Positions 36,901 to 46,821 of a stretch of 64,000 nt of DNA are shown here, in pieces (position 1 is the first letter of the stretch; each line of letters opens with the position of its first letter). Origin of the DNA: Melitaea cinxia. Lineage: Eukaryota; Arthropoda; Insecta; Lepidoptera; Nymphalidae. The stretch is from NCBI RefSeq assembly GCF_905220565.1, contig NC_059399.1, forward strand, positions 8,463,501 to 8,527,500. Reading direction: 5' to 3'. Under the pieces are notes generated by a model. It saw only the letters and a list, made by a program, of their open reading frames with translations. It was not told where the DNA came from and ran no database searches. A program made the translations under genes and the position numbers.

Positions 36901-37856
36901 ATCATATCATATAGCATGGAATTATTTCGTTATAAAGTGTTTCATAAAATATTATTTTATTATTGTTAATTATACATACTTATTGGCGCATCAATTTCCA
37001 TAAGTCTTGGTAACTGGATTTGCTTAGGCACTGCATCATTGGTCAACTGATCGAGGCTCTGTTCGTCAATAAGAAATTATTATAGTATGACGTGCTTTGT
37101 GGTTCCAACTACCATATAAATATATGTAAAATACTAAATTAATTAAACGAAAATTTTAAAAGCACTATAATTTTTATATGCTGTGTGGCAATAAAAAATA
37201 TAGGCATCCCCTCTCTTCCCGTGGGTGTCGCAAGAGGCGACTAAAGGATAACACAGTTCCACTGCCAATGACGCGATAACCATTCAACTGCTGGCTTTGA
37301 AATACACAGGCCGAAGACGGACAGCAGCGTCTTCGGTGCGACAAAGCCAGCTCTGCGGTCACCAACCTGCCTACCCAGAGTGGTGACTATGGGCAACACA
37401 CATGAGTTCACGCCATTTTTGGTGCGAACTTGTGGAGCCCTATGTACAGCAGTGGACTGCAATAGGTTGAAGTGATGTGATGAGTGTTAATTTTTAATAC
37501 GCATTTGTACTGATTAATTATTTAATTATATAAAAAACATATATGACGCCTTTAATCAATATCCATATTATATGTAATTTTAAGTATTAAATATTACATA
37601 CATAATACACATTAACAACCAATATTTATTGAAATCTTACCTTATATCCAAGAAGATCTAACATCGTAACAATATCATGATCTCTCGGACCTATGTGACG
37701 ACTGGGAAAATCAACTCTCTCCGGAAACAAATTGTCCGATTTTGAAATCTGTGTAGCTATACAACATTTTGGTACTTTAAGTAGTTTCGTATTTTTAATT
37801 ATTTGTAAATTTTCAAAACTTTTAATAAAATCACTGCGTCTTAATAATCTTAACAT
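27904..37856 (-). CDS. GLDC: Glycine dehydrogenase (decarboxylating), mitochondrial; glycine cleavage P protein
   Basis: The P protein uses pyridoxal phosphate to decarboxylate glycine and passes the aminomethyl group to lipoylated H protein in mitochondria. Eighteen minus-strand exons in consistent phase: 37856-37641, 37058-36980, 36862-36727, 35858-35694, 35617-35389, 35312-35089, 34582-34407, 34329-34100, 34004-33828, 33092-32908, 32441-32240, 30952-30803, 30637-30525, 30315-30168, 29182-28975, 28585-28413, 28343-28263, 28014-27904. They give 1000 aa, against about 1020 in human. The N terminus is basic and fits a mitochondrial presequence. Conserved pieces are PSRHIGPRD, IWRSYIGMGYHNC, YTPYQPEVAQGRLESLLNYQ, LALQTREQHIRRDKATSN and SAHGTNPASAHMAGM. 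The cofactor lysine is Lys743 in HLNLHKTFCIPHGGGGPG. It ends CTCPPVIDDF. Exon 30952-30803 is strikingly GC-rich. Introns hold SINEs and family A elements. Confidence 0.96.
28745..28832 (+). mobile_element. Helitron 3'-end fragment
   Basis: GGCGGTACGAAGTGCGTCGG is followed by GTCAGCTAAT, a CTRR-type Helitron terminus (CTAA, then T). The 5' part is not identifiable. It lies in an intron of the glycine dehydrogenase gene. Confidence 0.4.
31091..31170 (-). repeat. tRNA-like SINE head (family E), copy 1
   Basis: Minus strand: GCGTTGGCGTAGTGTGCAAT (A box region) and GGTTGTGGGTTCGGTTCCCG (B box). Related copies occur at 34920-34998 and 38700-38792. No functional tRNA fold is evident. Confidence 0.55.
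31283..31440 (+). repeat. tRNA-headed SINE (family B), copy 2, truncated
   Basis: The tRNA-like part (GTCGCAGCGGTCACAGCACT, CGCGGGTTCGATCTCCGCA) is followed by the family B body to GGGGCCGTTAAG. The 3' half is missing. Confidence 0.6.
31567..32005 (+). repeat. Family A element, copy 7
   Basis: Near-complete copy from TTTTTAACCGACTTAAAAAA to the CGTTTGCCTGCAAACAC hairpin, with a short TA run near its start. It lies in the intron between glycine dehydrogenase exons 11 and 12. Confidence 0.85.
33308..33590 (-). repeat. tRNA-headed SINE (family B), copy 3
   Basis: The reverse-oriented copy starts with the tail (TATAATATCCCACAGCTGGG) and continues through CCGACAGCTTAACGTGCTCT to GGGGATCGAACTCGCAACCG. 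The tRNA head is partial. Confidence 0.65.
34678..34745 (-). repeat. Family B SINE tail fragment
   Basis: Only the 3' tail is present (GCCTGTAATATCCCACTGCT, CTTTCCCCATATAGGAGAAG). Confidence 0.55.
34920..34998 (-). repeat. tRNA-like SINE head (family E), copy 2
   Basis: Contains GGGATTCGAACCCACAACCC (complement of a B box) and GATACTGCGCCATC (A box region). Same arrangement as 31091-31170. Confidence 0.5.
36105..36475 (+). repeat. tRNA-headed SINE (family B), copy 5, near full length
   Basis: It runs from a tRNA-like head (GACGGCGGCGCCTAAACCCT, ATCACGGGTTCGCACTTTAG) through a TA-rich stretch and the body to CCCAGTAGTGGGTACAGGTA and CAGGCTGAAG. A second tail fragment follows at 36543-36568. 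Confidence 0.65.
37180..37487 (+). repeat. Family C SINE-like element, copy 3
   Basis: Forward copy from CTCTCTTCCCGTGGGTGTCG to the tail CCTATGTACAGCAGTGGACT (37439-37458, one difference from the RTE tail). It lies in the first intron of the glycine dehydrogenase gene. Confidence 0.7.
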
Positions 37857-38320
37857 TTTTAAATAATTAAATGTCTAATCATATTATAGACTGTCTTGTT
37901 AAAGAAACGATGATAAACTAATAGGGGTCAAAGCTGTTGCAAGAATACATTAAAATTGATAAGAAAGTTCAATAACAATACTCGTATGGTTTGCCTTTAC
38001 AAATAGTCATTATAAAGTGGGTACATAATAATATTATTACTGATCTTTGTATTTTTTGTCATAGTAATGTAGTACGCGTTTAATTAAATAATAACAATAC
38101 AATTTCAGTTAATGTGTAGGTTATCAAATTATTTATTTAAAATGTTAGAAGCCGTCCATTAATCACGTGATATTTTTAGGAACCTTTTACCTTACCCACC
38201 ACACCCTTGGTGATACATGGCGAAGTTTTAAAGTATAACAGTTCACGTGTTTTTTTTTTGTGTATATTGAAAATTTCAGTTCTTTTTTTATTTAGATCTT
38301 GCGTTCAACGATTAATTGCG

Positions 38321-38458
38321 TTTGATTGCAAACGAAGAAAAAAAAAACAGTAATACAAGGTCACGTAAATACACATTATAAGAAATAGTTCAATAAGTAC
38401 TCGTCAGTTCTCAATTAAATTTAAAGAGGTGAAAAGCACTAGCTTTTGATTAATAAAT
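38321..38458 (-). repeat. Family A fragment, degenerate
   Basis: GCGTTTGATTGCAAACGAAG hairpin end followed by a weakly conserved GTAATACAAGGTCACGTAAA region. It is truncated and abuts the next copy. Confidence 0.5.
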
Positions 38459-38460
38459 GA

Positions 38461-38822
38461 TTGTGTTTGCTCGCAAACGAAAAAAAACCGACTTCAATTA
38501 CATCGACAAGTAATACAACGTAAGTTGTCGAAAAAAAAAATAACAAACACACTAGTCGTCACTACGATTTTCGAGGGACCCCTCGATTTCTTTGGGATTC
38601 CATCATCAGATCCTGGTTTCCTTATCACGGTACCACACTTGGGATATCTCCTTTCCAACAAAACAAAGAATTATCAAAATCGGTTCGATACATTCATACA
38701 TGTGTGCCCCGACTCGGGGCGGGAATCCAACCCACAACCCTCGGAGCAGAAAGTAGGGTCACTACAAACTGCGCCAACGGGCTAGTCAAAGTATCCTCCT
38801 CTATTTTTGAAGTCGGTTAATA
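38461..38822 (-). repeat. Family A element, copy 8, with a tRNA-like insert
   Basis: Hairpin at 38461-38480 and GAAGTCGGTTAA end at 38822. The central region is deleted. A family E tRNA-like segment (about 38700-38792; GGCGGGAATCCAACCCACAA) replaces part of the distal end. Confidence 0.75.
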
Positions 38823-38838
38823 AAGTAGAAATTGGGGA

Positions 38839-38945
38839 TGTGTGTGTAGTGTGTAGTGTGTAGTGCGTAGTGTGTAGTGTTTAGTTTGTAGTGTGTAGTG
38901 TTTAGTTTGTAGTGTGTAGTGTTTTTGTGTATAGTGGGTAATGTG
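38839..38945. repeat. Minisatellite with GTGTGTAGT units
   Basis: About ten imperfect tandem units of GTGTGTAGT / GTTTAGTTT directly after a family A copy. Confidence 0.75.
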
Positions 38946-39140
38946 CTTGCTGTATGCCGCTTGCTGCGCACCGGGGACAGGTTTCGAACACCTTTATATC
39001 TTACTGGACTTACCACGATTTTTATTTTTAAACTCCCACACGCGACTTGGTGCCAGCGTGACGCCGAAATATCGGGGAGTTCCAAATTAAAATTGTGGCT
39101 ATGTTTCAATCTTTGGAAACTGTTTCAATGTTTGTAAATA

Positions 39141-39404
39141 ATTGTGTTTGTTGGCAAACGACAAAAAACCTACTTCAATTACATCGACAAGTAATACAAC
39201 GTAGGTAGACGAAAAAATAGTCAAGTAAATACGCATTATCAAAGATAACTCCAAAAGTTGTTATGAGATCTCGATGAAATTCATCAAACATCGACTTTCG
39301 ATTAAATTAAAAATCATCAAAATCAGTAAACTCAGTAAAAAGTTATGCGGATTTTCGTGGGTTTCCCTCGATTTTTCTGGGATCCCATCATCAAATCCTG
39401 GTTT

Positions 39405-39482
<78 letters not shown>
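39141..39482 (-). repeat. Family A element, copy 9, ending in a TA microsatellite
   Basis: Starts with GTGTTTGTTGGCAAACGAC and follows the family to CTGGTTTCC. It then passes into about 75 nt of pure TA (39408-39482). The distal end is lost. Confidence 0.75.
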
Positions 39483-39485
<3 letters not shown>

Positions 39486-39920
39486 ACAAGTTATGAGATA
39501 ACACACTTAATCAAATATCGAATTGAGAAACTCACTACTTTTATTAACACTACTTTGTGGGCTAAAAAAAAAGCACGTTATATACCTATACCTCATTACA
39601 GCCCAATCACCCTTTGAACCTCACGTGATAAATGGTTGGCCGTTTAGATGTAGCTTTTAGTGTGTACTGAATACGTAGGTACTTGTAAGTATCCATTATA
39701 TTCGTATTTTGTAAATATTTAATTGTTTTTCAATCTAGTGTTGTAAAATTTCGGTCTCCCTCAAAAACTGTATAAGTATTAAAAAGGTTATACGGTTACG
39801 TTACTTATTTTGTTTTTATTGGTATAATTTATTACATTAAGGGAATATTTTAAGTTTGTGAAGTCTTCCAATGAATATTGACGAAATAAAGAAAGTTCAG
39901 TAAAAACTTGAACTTGCAGT

Positions 39921-40250
39921 CATCATTACAGCCTATACAGTCCACTGCTGGACATAGGCCTCCACAAGTTTACGCCAAAAATAACGTGAACTCATGTGCT
40001 TTGCCCATAGTTACCACGCTGGGCAGGCGGGTTAGTGACCGCAGTACTGGTTTGTCGCACCGACGTCGCTGCTGAGCGTCTTCGGCCTGTGTATTTCAAA
40101 GCCAGCAGTTGGATGGTTATCCCGCCATCGGTCGGCTTTTTTTTAAGTTCCAAGGTGGTAGCGGAACTGTGTTATCCTTTAGTTGCCTCTTACGACACCC
40201 ACGGGAAGAGAGGGGTTGGCTATATTCTTTAGTACCGTAGCCACACAGTA
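39921..40250 (-). repeat. Family C SINE-like element, copy 4
   Basis: Long copy with the RTE-identical 20-mer at 39939-39958 and the far end TACCGTAGCCACACAG at 40250. It lies 185 nt left of the LTR retrotransposon. Confidence 0.7.
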
Positions 40251-40435
40251 CTTGCAGTGCCAACCGATGATAAAGAGGCGAACGATAAGTCTCCAATTGA
40301 TAATAAAATATTACAGATATTACAATATATATATATATATTATTTATTTGTATCGATTAAATAATTTATGAGACAAATTTAAAAATAGAAATCTAATTTA
40401 AAAAAGTATTTCGACTCGATTTTTAATTTTAATAT

Positions 40436-40900
40436 TGTTACGAACACACAAAGAAACTAGCGCCATCTAGCGGTAACCATCGAAACCACACAAAGACAGC
40501 GATAACATGAAATTCTCTACTCAATACTAGATGGCGTTAGAGGTACTATTGTGGAACTATATAGAAGTATAGTCTCGAAAACCGGGTACATGCGCGAACT
40601 TTCCAGAATGGTCTGGGCCTCGTCTCGGCCGATATAAATAGCCGCAGCGAGGCGAGCGACACAGTTCAGTTTGAGCGATCTTCGAGGCGACTTCAAGAGT
40701 GAAAAGTAGTGATCAAGAGTGGTACCAGCGAAACCTACGACATTGGCTACGACTGAGGACATTGTGAGTGCTTAGTGTTTGAACTTAGTGCTTAGTGTTT
40801 GAACCTAGTGCTTTGTGTTGGACCTAGTGCTAGTGAATAAAGTCTTGAAAAGAGTCAGCAGGTCTTTCTCTCCAAATCCTTCGAACCCTAACACGTAACA
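40436..40900 (+). repeat. 5' LTR
   Basis: 465 bp, TG...CA ends with 7-bp terminal inverted repeats TGTTACG/CGTAACA. It contains a TATA box TATAAATA at 40633-40640 and a polyadenylation signal AATAAA at 40836-40841. GCTTAGTGTTTGAAC is repeated in tandem near 40770-40805. Confidence 0.95.
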
Positions 40901-40902
40901 AC

Positions 40903-40920
40903 TGGTGTCGGAAGTGAGAT
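40903..40920 (+). other. Primer binding site, tRNA-Leu type
   Basis: TGGTGTCGGAAGTGAGAT begins 2 nt after the LTR. It is close to the complement of the 3' end of an animal tRNA-Leu (ACTTCTGACACCA type), which would prime minus-strand synthesis. Confidence 0.65.
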
Positions 40921-40926
40921 TTGGAG

Positions 40927-42435
40927 ATGCCATTGACTCCGAGAGAAGACTCCAAGGACTTCAAGGGCGTCAGGACAAGGGCACAACGAGCTGCGGAGGC
41001 CACACCTACTGGGGACCAAGCTCCGCCCACCATGGACCAAGCCCCGCCCACTGACCCCATCTACCATGCCCCGCCCACTGACCACGCCCCCCTGGCCCCG
41101 CCCACTCGGGCTCAGGCCCCGCCCACTCGGGCTCAGGCCCCGCCCACTCGGGCTCAGGCCCCGCCCACTTTGTCTCAAGCTCCGCCCACTGGATCCGCCT
41201 ACCTTACCACGTCCACCAGCGACACCGTAGCTTCTACAGACTCTCAAGTGGCTCTTCAATTAGGAAATTTAATTAAATTAATGGAGCTGCAAAGGGCTGA
41301 AATTCGTGCTTTGCAAGAATCACAAGAGCAGCAAAGGGTTGAAATTCGTAGTGCTTTGCAAGAATCACAAGAGCAAACAAGTTTCAAATTGCAAGAATCA
41401 CAAGAGCAGCAAAGGGTTGAAATTCGTAGTGCTTTGCAAGAATCACAAGAGCAAACAAATTTCAAATTGCAAGAATTACAAGAGCAACAAAAAGAGCTCC
41501 AAGAAAAAACGCTTTGGGCTGTAAAAGATGTTAGCGACGCGGTGACTAAGCTTCGAAAAGACGTCGACGTAGTGGAAAAACGAGTTACCGGGTTAGGATT
41601 GGATCTTGAAAATGTGAAAACCGGCCTCGCTGAACTACAGAAGAGAGTAGTACGCCTTGAAACCATGAGAATCGCGATGTCTAGTGGAACTACCGGAGTG
41701 GGGCAAGGAGCAAAAGTGAAAGTGCCTCCATACGACGGCACTACTTCGTGGAACGCTTATCGTCGACAATTCCAGACTGTTGCTACTGCCAACGAATGGA
41801 CGGAAGAACAATGCCTAACCGCTCTCACTGTTGCGCTCAGGGGGCAAGCTTTGTCGGTTCTGGAAGCACTGCCACATACGGAAAATGGGTTCCAAGACTT
41901 GATGGAGGCACTTGAATCCCGATACGGGGATAGACATCTGGAGCACGTGTTCCGTGCCCAACTGCGTGACAGAGTTCAACGCCCAGGAGAAGGACTACAA
42001 CAATGGGCGTTGGAAATTGAGAAACTCGTCAGGAAGGCACACCCAGGAGCCGACACCAAGATGGTAGACACGAATATTGTTCAAGCATTTGTCGACGGAA
42101 TCAAAGACCTGGAGGTCAGAGCTGCAGTGAGGCTTCGTCACCATACCTCGTTAAAGGAAGCATTGGCGCATGCTTTGGAGGTTGAGGCTGTTCGCCATGA
42201 CATACGGCAGACCCATAAGATCCGCGAGGTCTCTGAGGAAGTCAAGGAGGTTAAGGCTCCTACAAAGAAAAGCTATGGAGTCATGTGCTACAAGTGCGGC
42301 GAAAGGGGCCATCTTCAGCTCAACTGCCCGCAGAAGGAGACCCAGATAGCAAGGATGAAAAGGATCGAGGAACAAATAGAGGAGCTGAAGAAACAAGGGG
42401 CTTCGTCCCCTGCTCGGGAGCAGGGAAACGAATAA
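40927..42435 (+). CDS. gag: Retrotransposon Gag
   Basis: 502 aa from ATG 40927. The N-terminal third is proline-rich with tandem APPTRAQ repeats (about 41050-41200). Next is a glutamine/glutamate-rich coiled coil built from a 78-bp tandem duplication (about 41313-41473). Then comes a Gag-like capsid region (VPPYDGTTSWNAYRRQF, ALRGQALSVLEAL). A single CCHC zinc knuckle, CYKCGERGHLQLNC, sits at 42286-42327. The frame is intact. Gag packages the element RNA in virus-like particles. The pol frame lies at -1 relative to gag and overlaps its 3' end, so a -1 frameshift is the likely route to Pol. Confidence 0.9.
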   Translation: MPLTPREDSKDFKGVRTRAQRAAEATPTGDQAPPTMDQAPPTDPIYHAPPTDHAPLAPPTRAQAPPTRAQAPPTRAQAPPTLSQAPPTGSAYLTTSTSDTVASTDSQVALQLGNLIKLMELQRAEIRALQESQEQQRVEIRSALQESQEQTSFKLQESQEQQRVEIRSALQESQEQTNFKLQELQEQQKELQEKTLWAVKDVSDAVTKLRKDVDVVEKRVTGLGLDLENVKTGLAELQKRVVRLETMRIAMSSGTTGVGQGAKVKVPPYDGTTSWNAYRRQFQTVATANEWTEEQCLTALTVALRGQALSVLEALPHTENGFQDLMEALESRYGDRHLEHVFRAQLRDRVQRPGEGLQQWALEIEKLVRKAHPGADTKMVDTNIVQAFVDGIKDLEVRAAVRLRHHTSLKEALAHALEVEAVRHDIRQTHKIREVSEEVKEVKAPTKKSYGVMCYKCGERGHLQLNCPQKETQIARMKRIEEQIEELKKQGASSPAREQGNE

Positions 42436-44156
42436 AAGCCAGGACTAAGGGGCGAGTACTGGCTGACGCGGAGGAAGCCCCAATAACTGTTATCTCGCAG
42501 GCGTGCAGCGGGAATAGTCTTGCGATTCAGGGGACTATTAACGGGACGGATTGCAAAATGACTCTAGACACAGGAGCCTCTAGAACAATAGTGAACCCAA
42601 AGCTGGTAAAAGCCGCAAGGGGACACAAGAGGAGAATTAACTGTCGGCTTCTTACGGCCTCCGGTCAGCCAATACCCGTCCTGGGAGAAATGTCAGTTAC
42701 GATGTATGTAGGGGGGTCCTCATACTCTCATAACGTTATCGTGGCTGAGATTATGGATGATTGCATCTTGGGTTTGGATTTTATGAAGAAACACAACTGC
42801 AGAATTAATGTCACTGACGGAGTTTTCAAGTGTGGTGAAGAAGAAATCTTCATTCTTGGTGGTGCTTGCGGGAAGGTTGCATGTGTAAAGAAAGTCATTA
42901 TACCTGGAAGAGCGGAAGCTCGGGTGTTAGTGAAACTACCGACAACTGGAAAGAAAAAGTCAAACAGATGCGTGTTGATCAAAGACACACCTACCAAGAC
43001 ATCGGCGCAAAAACTGATGACGGCGAGAACCCTTGTTAGCGGAAGCAGTAACGCTGTGGTCAAGGTTTTGAACCTTGATGATCGCGAGATCTGCTTGAAC
43101 AAAGGTGACGTCATTGGAAAATGTGAAGATGTTGTCTGGATGAAAAAGTGTAGTTCGATGACAGGCGCAGACTTGGCGAAGAGCAACAACTACGAATTAG
43201 TGACTGAGCTACTCGATGACTGCAAGAGTAATCTTACTTATTCGCAGAGCATGAAAGCCAAGAAGTTTTTACAGCGCTACGCGAATATCTTCTCCAGTCA
43301 CGAAGGGGACCTTGGAAGAACGTCGGTGGTCCAGCACAGGATAGATACCGGAAGCGAGAGACCAATTCGTCAACGAGCAAGACGGATACCAATCGCAAAG
43401 GAAAAAGAAGTTGAAGGCCTTTTGGAGGACATGAGAAGGAATAAGATTATTGAACCGTCTGCAAGCCCGTGGTGCTCACCTGTTGTATTAGTGAAAAAGA
43501 AAGATGGTAGCACGAGATTTTGTGTGGACTATAGGCGTCTCAATGATGTCTCTAAGAAAGACAGCTACCCGTTACCTCGAATTGACGACACTTTGGATAT
43601 CTTGAGTGGCATGAAATGGTTCTCAACCCTAGATCTAAAATCTGGATACTGGCAGGTGGAAATTCATCCAAAAGATAAGGAGAAGACAGCTTTCTCGACC
43701 GGTAAAGGTTTATGGCAATTTAAAGTCATGCCCTTCGGATTGTGCAATGCACCTGCCACATTCGAGCGACTCATGGAGTGTGTACTGGCAGGCTTAGTTG
43801 GAGAGGCTTGCTTAGTCTACTTAGATGACGTCATCATTGTCGGCCGTGACTTCGAGGACCATTTGCAAAACTTGGAGCGAGTTTTCGCTAAAATAGAGGG
43901 GGCCAAATTAAAGTTGAACCCGAAAAAGTGTCGTTTATTCAGGAATAAGGTCAGCTATCTCGGCCATGTTATCTCCAGTGATGGAATCCAGACAGACCCG
44001 GAGAAACTGGAAGCAGTCCAAAAATGGCCTACCCCTAAGGACAAAACCGAAGTGCGGGCATTCCTCGGACTGTGCTCATACTACAGGCGTTTTGTTAAGG
44101 GATTCTCAGAGATAGCCAAGCCATTACATCGGCAGACAGTTTTTACTGCGAACTGA
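42285..44156 (+). pseudogene. pol: Retrotransposon Pol, N-terminal part: protease and reverse transcriptase
   Basis: Open frame overlapping gag by about 150 nt in the -1 frame. The aspartic protease motif LDTGAS is near 42564-42581. Reverse transcriptase follows, with STLDLKSGYWQVEIHP, MPFGLCNAPATFERLM and the catalytic YLDD at 43818-43829. After KPLHR the frame runs into a stop at 44154-44156. Sequence normally encoding the connection and most of RNase H is missing here, so the polyprotein is broken. Confidence 0.9.
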
Positions 44157-45714
44157 TCACGCAGCCTTGAAGTGGCTACTGCAATTCAAGAACCCAGAAG
44201 GTCAAGTAGCTCGATGGATTGAGCAGCTTCAGGAGTACGACTTCAAGGTGGAACACCGCAGCGGAAAGATGCATGGGAATGCCGATGCACTCTCACGAAG
44301 GCCGTGTTCGGAAGACTGCAAACATTGTGTTAAGCAAGAATCTAATGAAGTAACATTAAAGCTAACAAGAACAAGTCCTTTGGGTATCTGGGAGAGTGAT
44401 GCTATGAGGGAGGCTCAAGAAAGAGATGACGACCTTCGGCACATCATCACATGGAAGAAACGGGGTGACGTAAAACCTATCTGGAGTGAGGTTGCACCCA
44501 CTGGCGCTGTCACTAAGGCGTACTGGGCTCAATGGGACAGTCTGATACTTCAAAACGGAATACTCTACCGGAAATGGGAGAAGACTAACGACAGAGAGTT
44601 CCACCTTCAGATAATTGTCCCAAGAACGAGAGTACCAGATGTTCTCCGCGAAATACATGATGGCGTATCAGGAGGTCATCTAGGTGTCAAGAGGACGTTA
44701 ATAAAAGTGCGAGAACGATTCTACTGGTTGCATTGTCGAGATGATGTACAGGATTGGTGCCGCAAATGTACTACATGCGCTGCTGTAAAAGGACCTCAGA
44801 CCAGGAGCCGTGGGAACCTGCGGTTGTATAACGTCGGTGCACCGTGGGAACGAATTGCAGTTGACGTAGCGGGGCCATTTCCTGTAACGGAATCAGGAAA
44901 CAAGTATTTTATGGTCGTCATGGACTACTTCACCAAATGGCCCGAAGTGTTCGCCATACCAAACCAAGAAGCTACAACAGTCGCTTCTAAGTTAGTCGAA
45001 GAAGTGATATGTCGCTTTGGTGTACCTCTAGAAATCCATTCTGATCAGGGCAGGAACTTCGAATCGCAAGTATTCCAGGAAGTGTGCAGAATTTTGGGTA
45101 TGCATAAGACGAGGACTACCGCGTACCGTCCACAGTCTGATGGAATGGTTGAGAGATTTAACCAGACCCTTGAGAGGCATTTAGCGAAATTGGTAGACGA
45201 CAAACAAAAAGATTGGGACAAGTATATACCGCTCTTCCTTCTGTCGTACCGAACCGCCGAGCATGAAAGCATAAAAGCTACCCCGGCGTATGTCAATTAC
45301 GGTAGAGAATTACGAATACCAGTAGACCTATTGACTGGAGGGTCACCGGAGGAACCAAATACCGTACAAGACTATGTCAGCGATTTAAGGAAAAAAATGC
45401 GCTATATACACGCCTTGGTTCGGGAAAATGGTTTACAGTCAAGTGAGAACATGAAAACCCGATACGACCGGAAATCGAACACGAGCGGCTTCAAGGAAGG
45501 GTCACTGGTGTGGCTGCATAACCCGACCCGCCGGAAAGGGAAATCTCCAAAGTTGCAGACCAAGTGGGAGGGTCCATACAAAGTGGTTACCCGACTGAAT
45601 GATGTGACTTACAGGATTCAAAAGCAACCAAGAGGGACATTCAAAGTGGTACACATAGACCGTCTGGCGCGTTACCATGGCAGTAACAACGATGCTCGGG
45701 ACGAGCATCTCTAA
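44136..45714 (+). pseudogene. pol: Retrotransposon Pol, C-terminal part: RNase H end and integrase
   Basis: The frame opens inside RNase H at LLRTDHAALKWLLQF, one frame off the upstream part. The rest is intact: an HHCC zinc region (GGHLGVKRT...CRKCTTC) at about 44670-44785, a catalytic DDE core with Asp at about 44863, Asp at about 45043 and Glu at about 45151, and a GPY/F-type C-terminal domain (TKWEGPYKVV, FKVVHIDRLARYHG). The stop is at 45712-45714, at the polypurine tract. Integrase inserts the cDNA into host DNA. As read here it lacks a fused start. Confidence 0.9.
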
Positions 45715-45722
45715 GAGGGGAG
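45713..45722 (+). other. Polypurine tract
   Basis: AAGAGGGGAG just before the 3' LTR; the expected plus-strand primer site. Confidence 0.7.
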
Positions 45723-45725
45723 TAG

Positions 45726-46190
45726 TGTTACGAACACACAAAGAAACTAGCGCCATCTAGCGGTAACCATCGAAACCACACAAAGACAGCGATAACATGA
45801 AATTCTCTACTCAATACTAGATGGCGTTAGAGGTACTATTGTGGAACTATATAGAAGTATAGTCTCGAAAACCGGGTACATGCGCGAACTTTCCAGAATG
45901 GTCTGGGCCTCGTCTCGGCCGATATAAATAGCCGCAGCGAGGCGAGCGACACAGTTCAGTTTGAGCGATCTTCGAGGCGACTTCAAGAGTGAAAACTAGT
46001 GATCAAGAGTGGTACCAGCGAAACCTACGACATTGGCTACGACTGAGGACATTGTGAGTGCTTAGTGTTTGAACTTAGTGCTTAGTGTTTGAACCTAGTG
46101 CTTTGTGTTGGACCTAGTGCTAGTGAATAAAGTCTTGAAAAGAGTCAGCAGGTCTTTCTCTCCAAATCCTTCGAACCCTAACACGTAACA
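45726..46190 (+). repeat. 3' LTR
   Basis: 465 bp and identical to the 5' LTR except C at 45996. It is followed directly by the ATAT target duplication. Confidence 0.95.
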
Positions 46191-46821
46191 ATATCAAACT
46201 ATTGATAAATCCTCCAACAATTAAAAATATTTTTTTTTATTGGGTTTACAAATTGATTGATACAATATAATAAAGTGTATGTAACAATTTGAAAGGTTTA
46301 CAATGTTCATTCTTATTATAGTGTTAATAAAAACTATTAATTTTTCTAATTAATAATAATATTTTGATATAACGATATCTTATCAAAAGTCATACTCCAT
46401 AAGAATACAATCCGTGTAAAATTGTCTACATCCCTGAAAAAAGTCCCATTCAAAAGCAATTGAAATTAAGTTCCGTTTAAAGCAATTTTTTTTAGCATCT
46501 TATAGATCTAGGACATAATACTTGCAAAATTTTTTGAAACCTAAACATACTTAACATACCATTATGAAATATAATTTTAATATAATTCAATTTTTAAAAT
46601 AAAAAATGAAGTAGCTTTGTAAAAAATATTGTTTTCTTATTAGTTTGTAAATTATTGTTATGCGTAAAACGTTATGTTCTTCAAAAAAATGTCAATTTAT
46701 CTGAATCACACAACAACACTACATACGCTTTTGTGAACCTAATTTCTAAATAAAAATTGCTCATTTTTCTTTAGTACTAGACTATTTAATGTTTATGTTT
46801 CTACTACTAGTCTATTAAATT
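46191..46821. other. AT-rich spacer between the retrotransposon and the FADD-like gene
   Basis: No ORF or recognised repeat. It must contain the promoter of the FADD-like gene; no clear core motif was seen. Confidence 0.4.

Larger units (their letters stand above)
37857..40435. other. Upstream flank of glycine dehydrogenase, repeat-filled
   Basis: No gene is seen. 37857-38320 is plain AT-rich sequence and must include the glycine dehydrogenase promoter, but no motif stands out. The rest is two or three family A copies, a family E SINE head, a GTGTGTAGT minisatellite, a TA microsatellite and a family C copy. Confidence 0.5.
40436..46190 (+). mobile_element. Ty3/gypsy-type LTR retrotransposon, young but RNase H-deleted
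   Basis: The 5755-bp element has two 465-bp LTRs differing at a single position (40706 G versus 45996 C). Its ends are TGTTACG...CGTAACA and it has a 4-bp target duplication ATAT (40432-40435, 46191-46194). Order: 5' LTR, tRNA-Leu-type primer site, gag, protease, reverse transcriptase, truncated RNase H, integrase with a GPY/F-like tail, polypurine tract, 3' LTR. There is no env-like ORF. Integrase placed after RNase H marks it as Ty3/gypsy. The exact lineage is not resolved. A deletion with frame change around 44130-44140 interrupts pol. Confidence 0.93.

Noticed and set aside
39261..39617. Frames with long Tyr-Ile runs
   Set aside because: Pure translation of the TA microsatellite.
40436..46190. 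An endogenous retrovirus with an envelope gene
   Set aside because: No frame lies between the integrase stop (45714) and the 3' LTR (45726), so there is no room for an envelope; it is a plain LTR retrotransposon.
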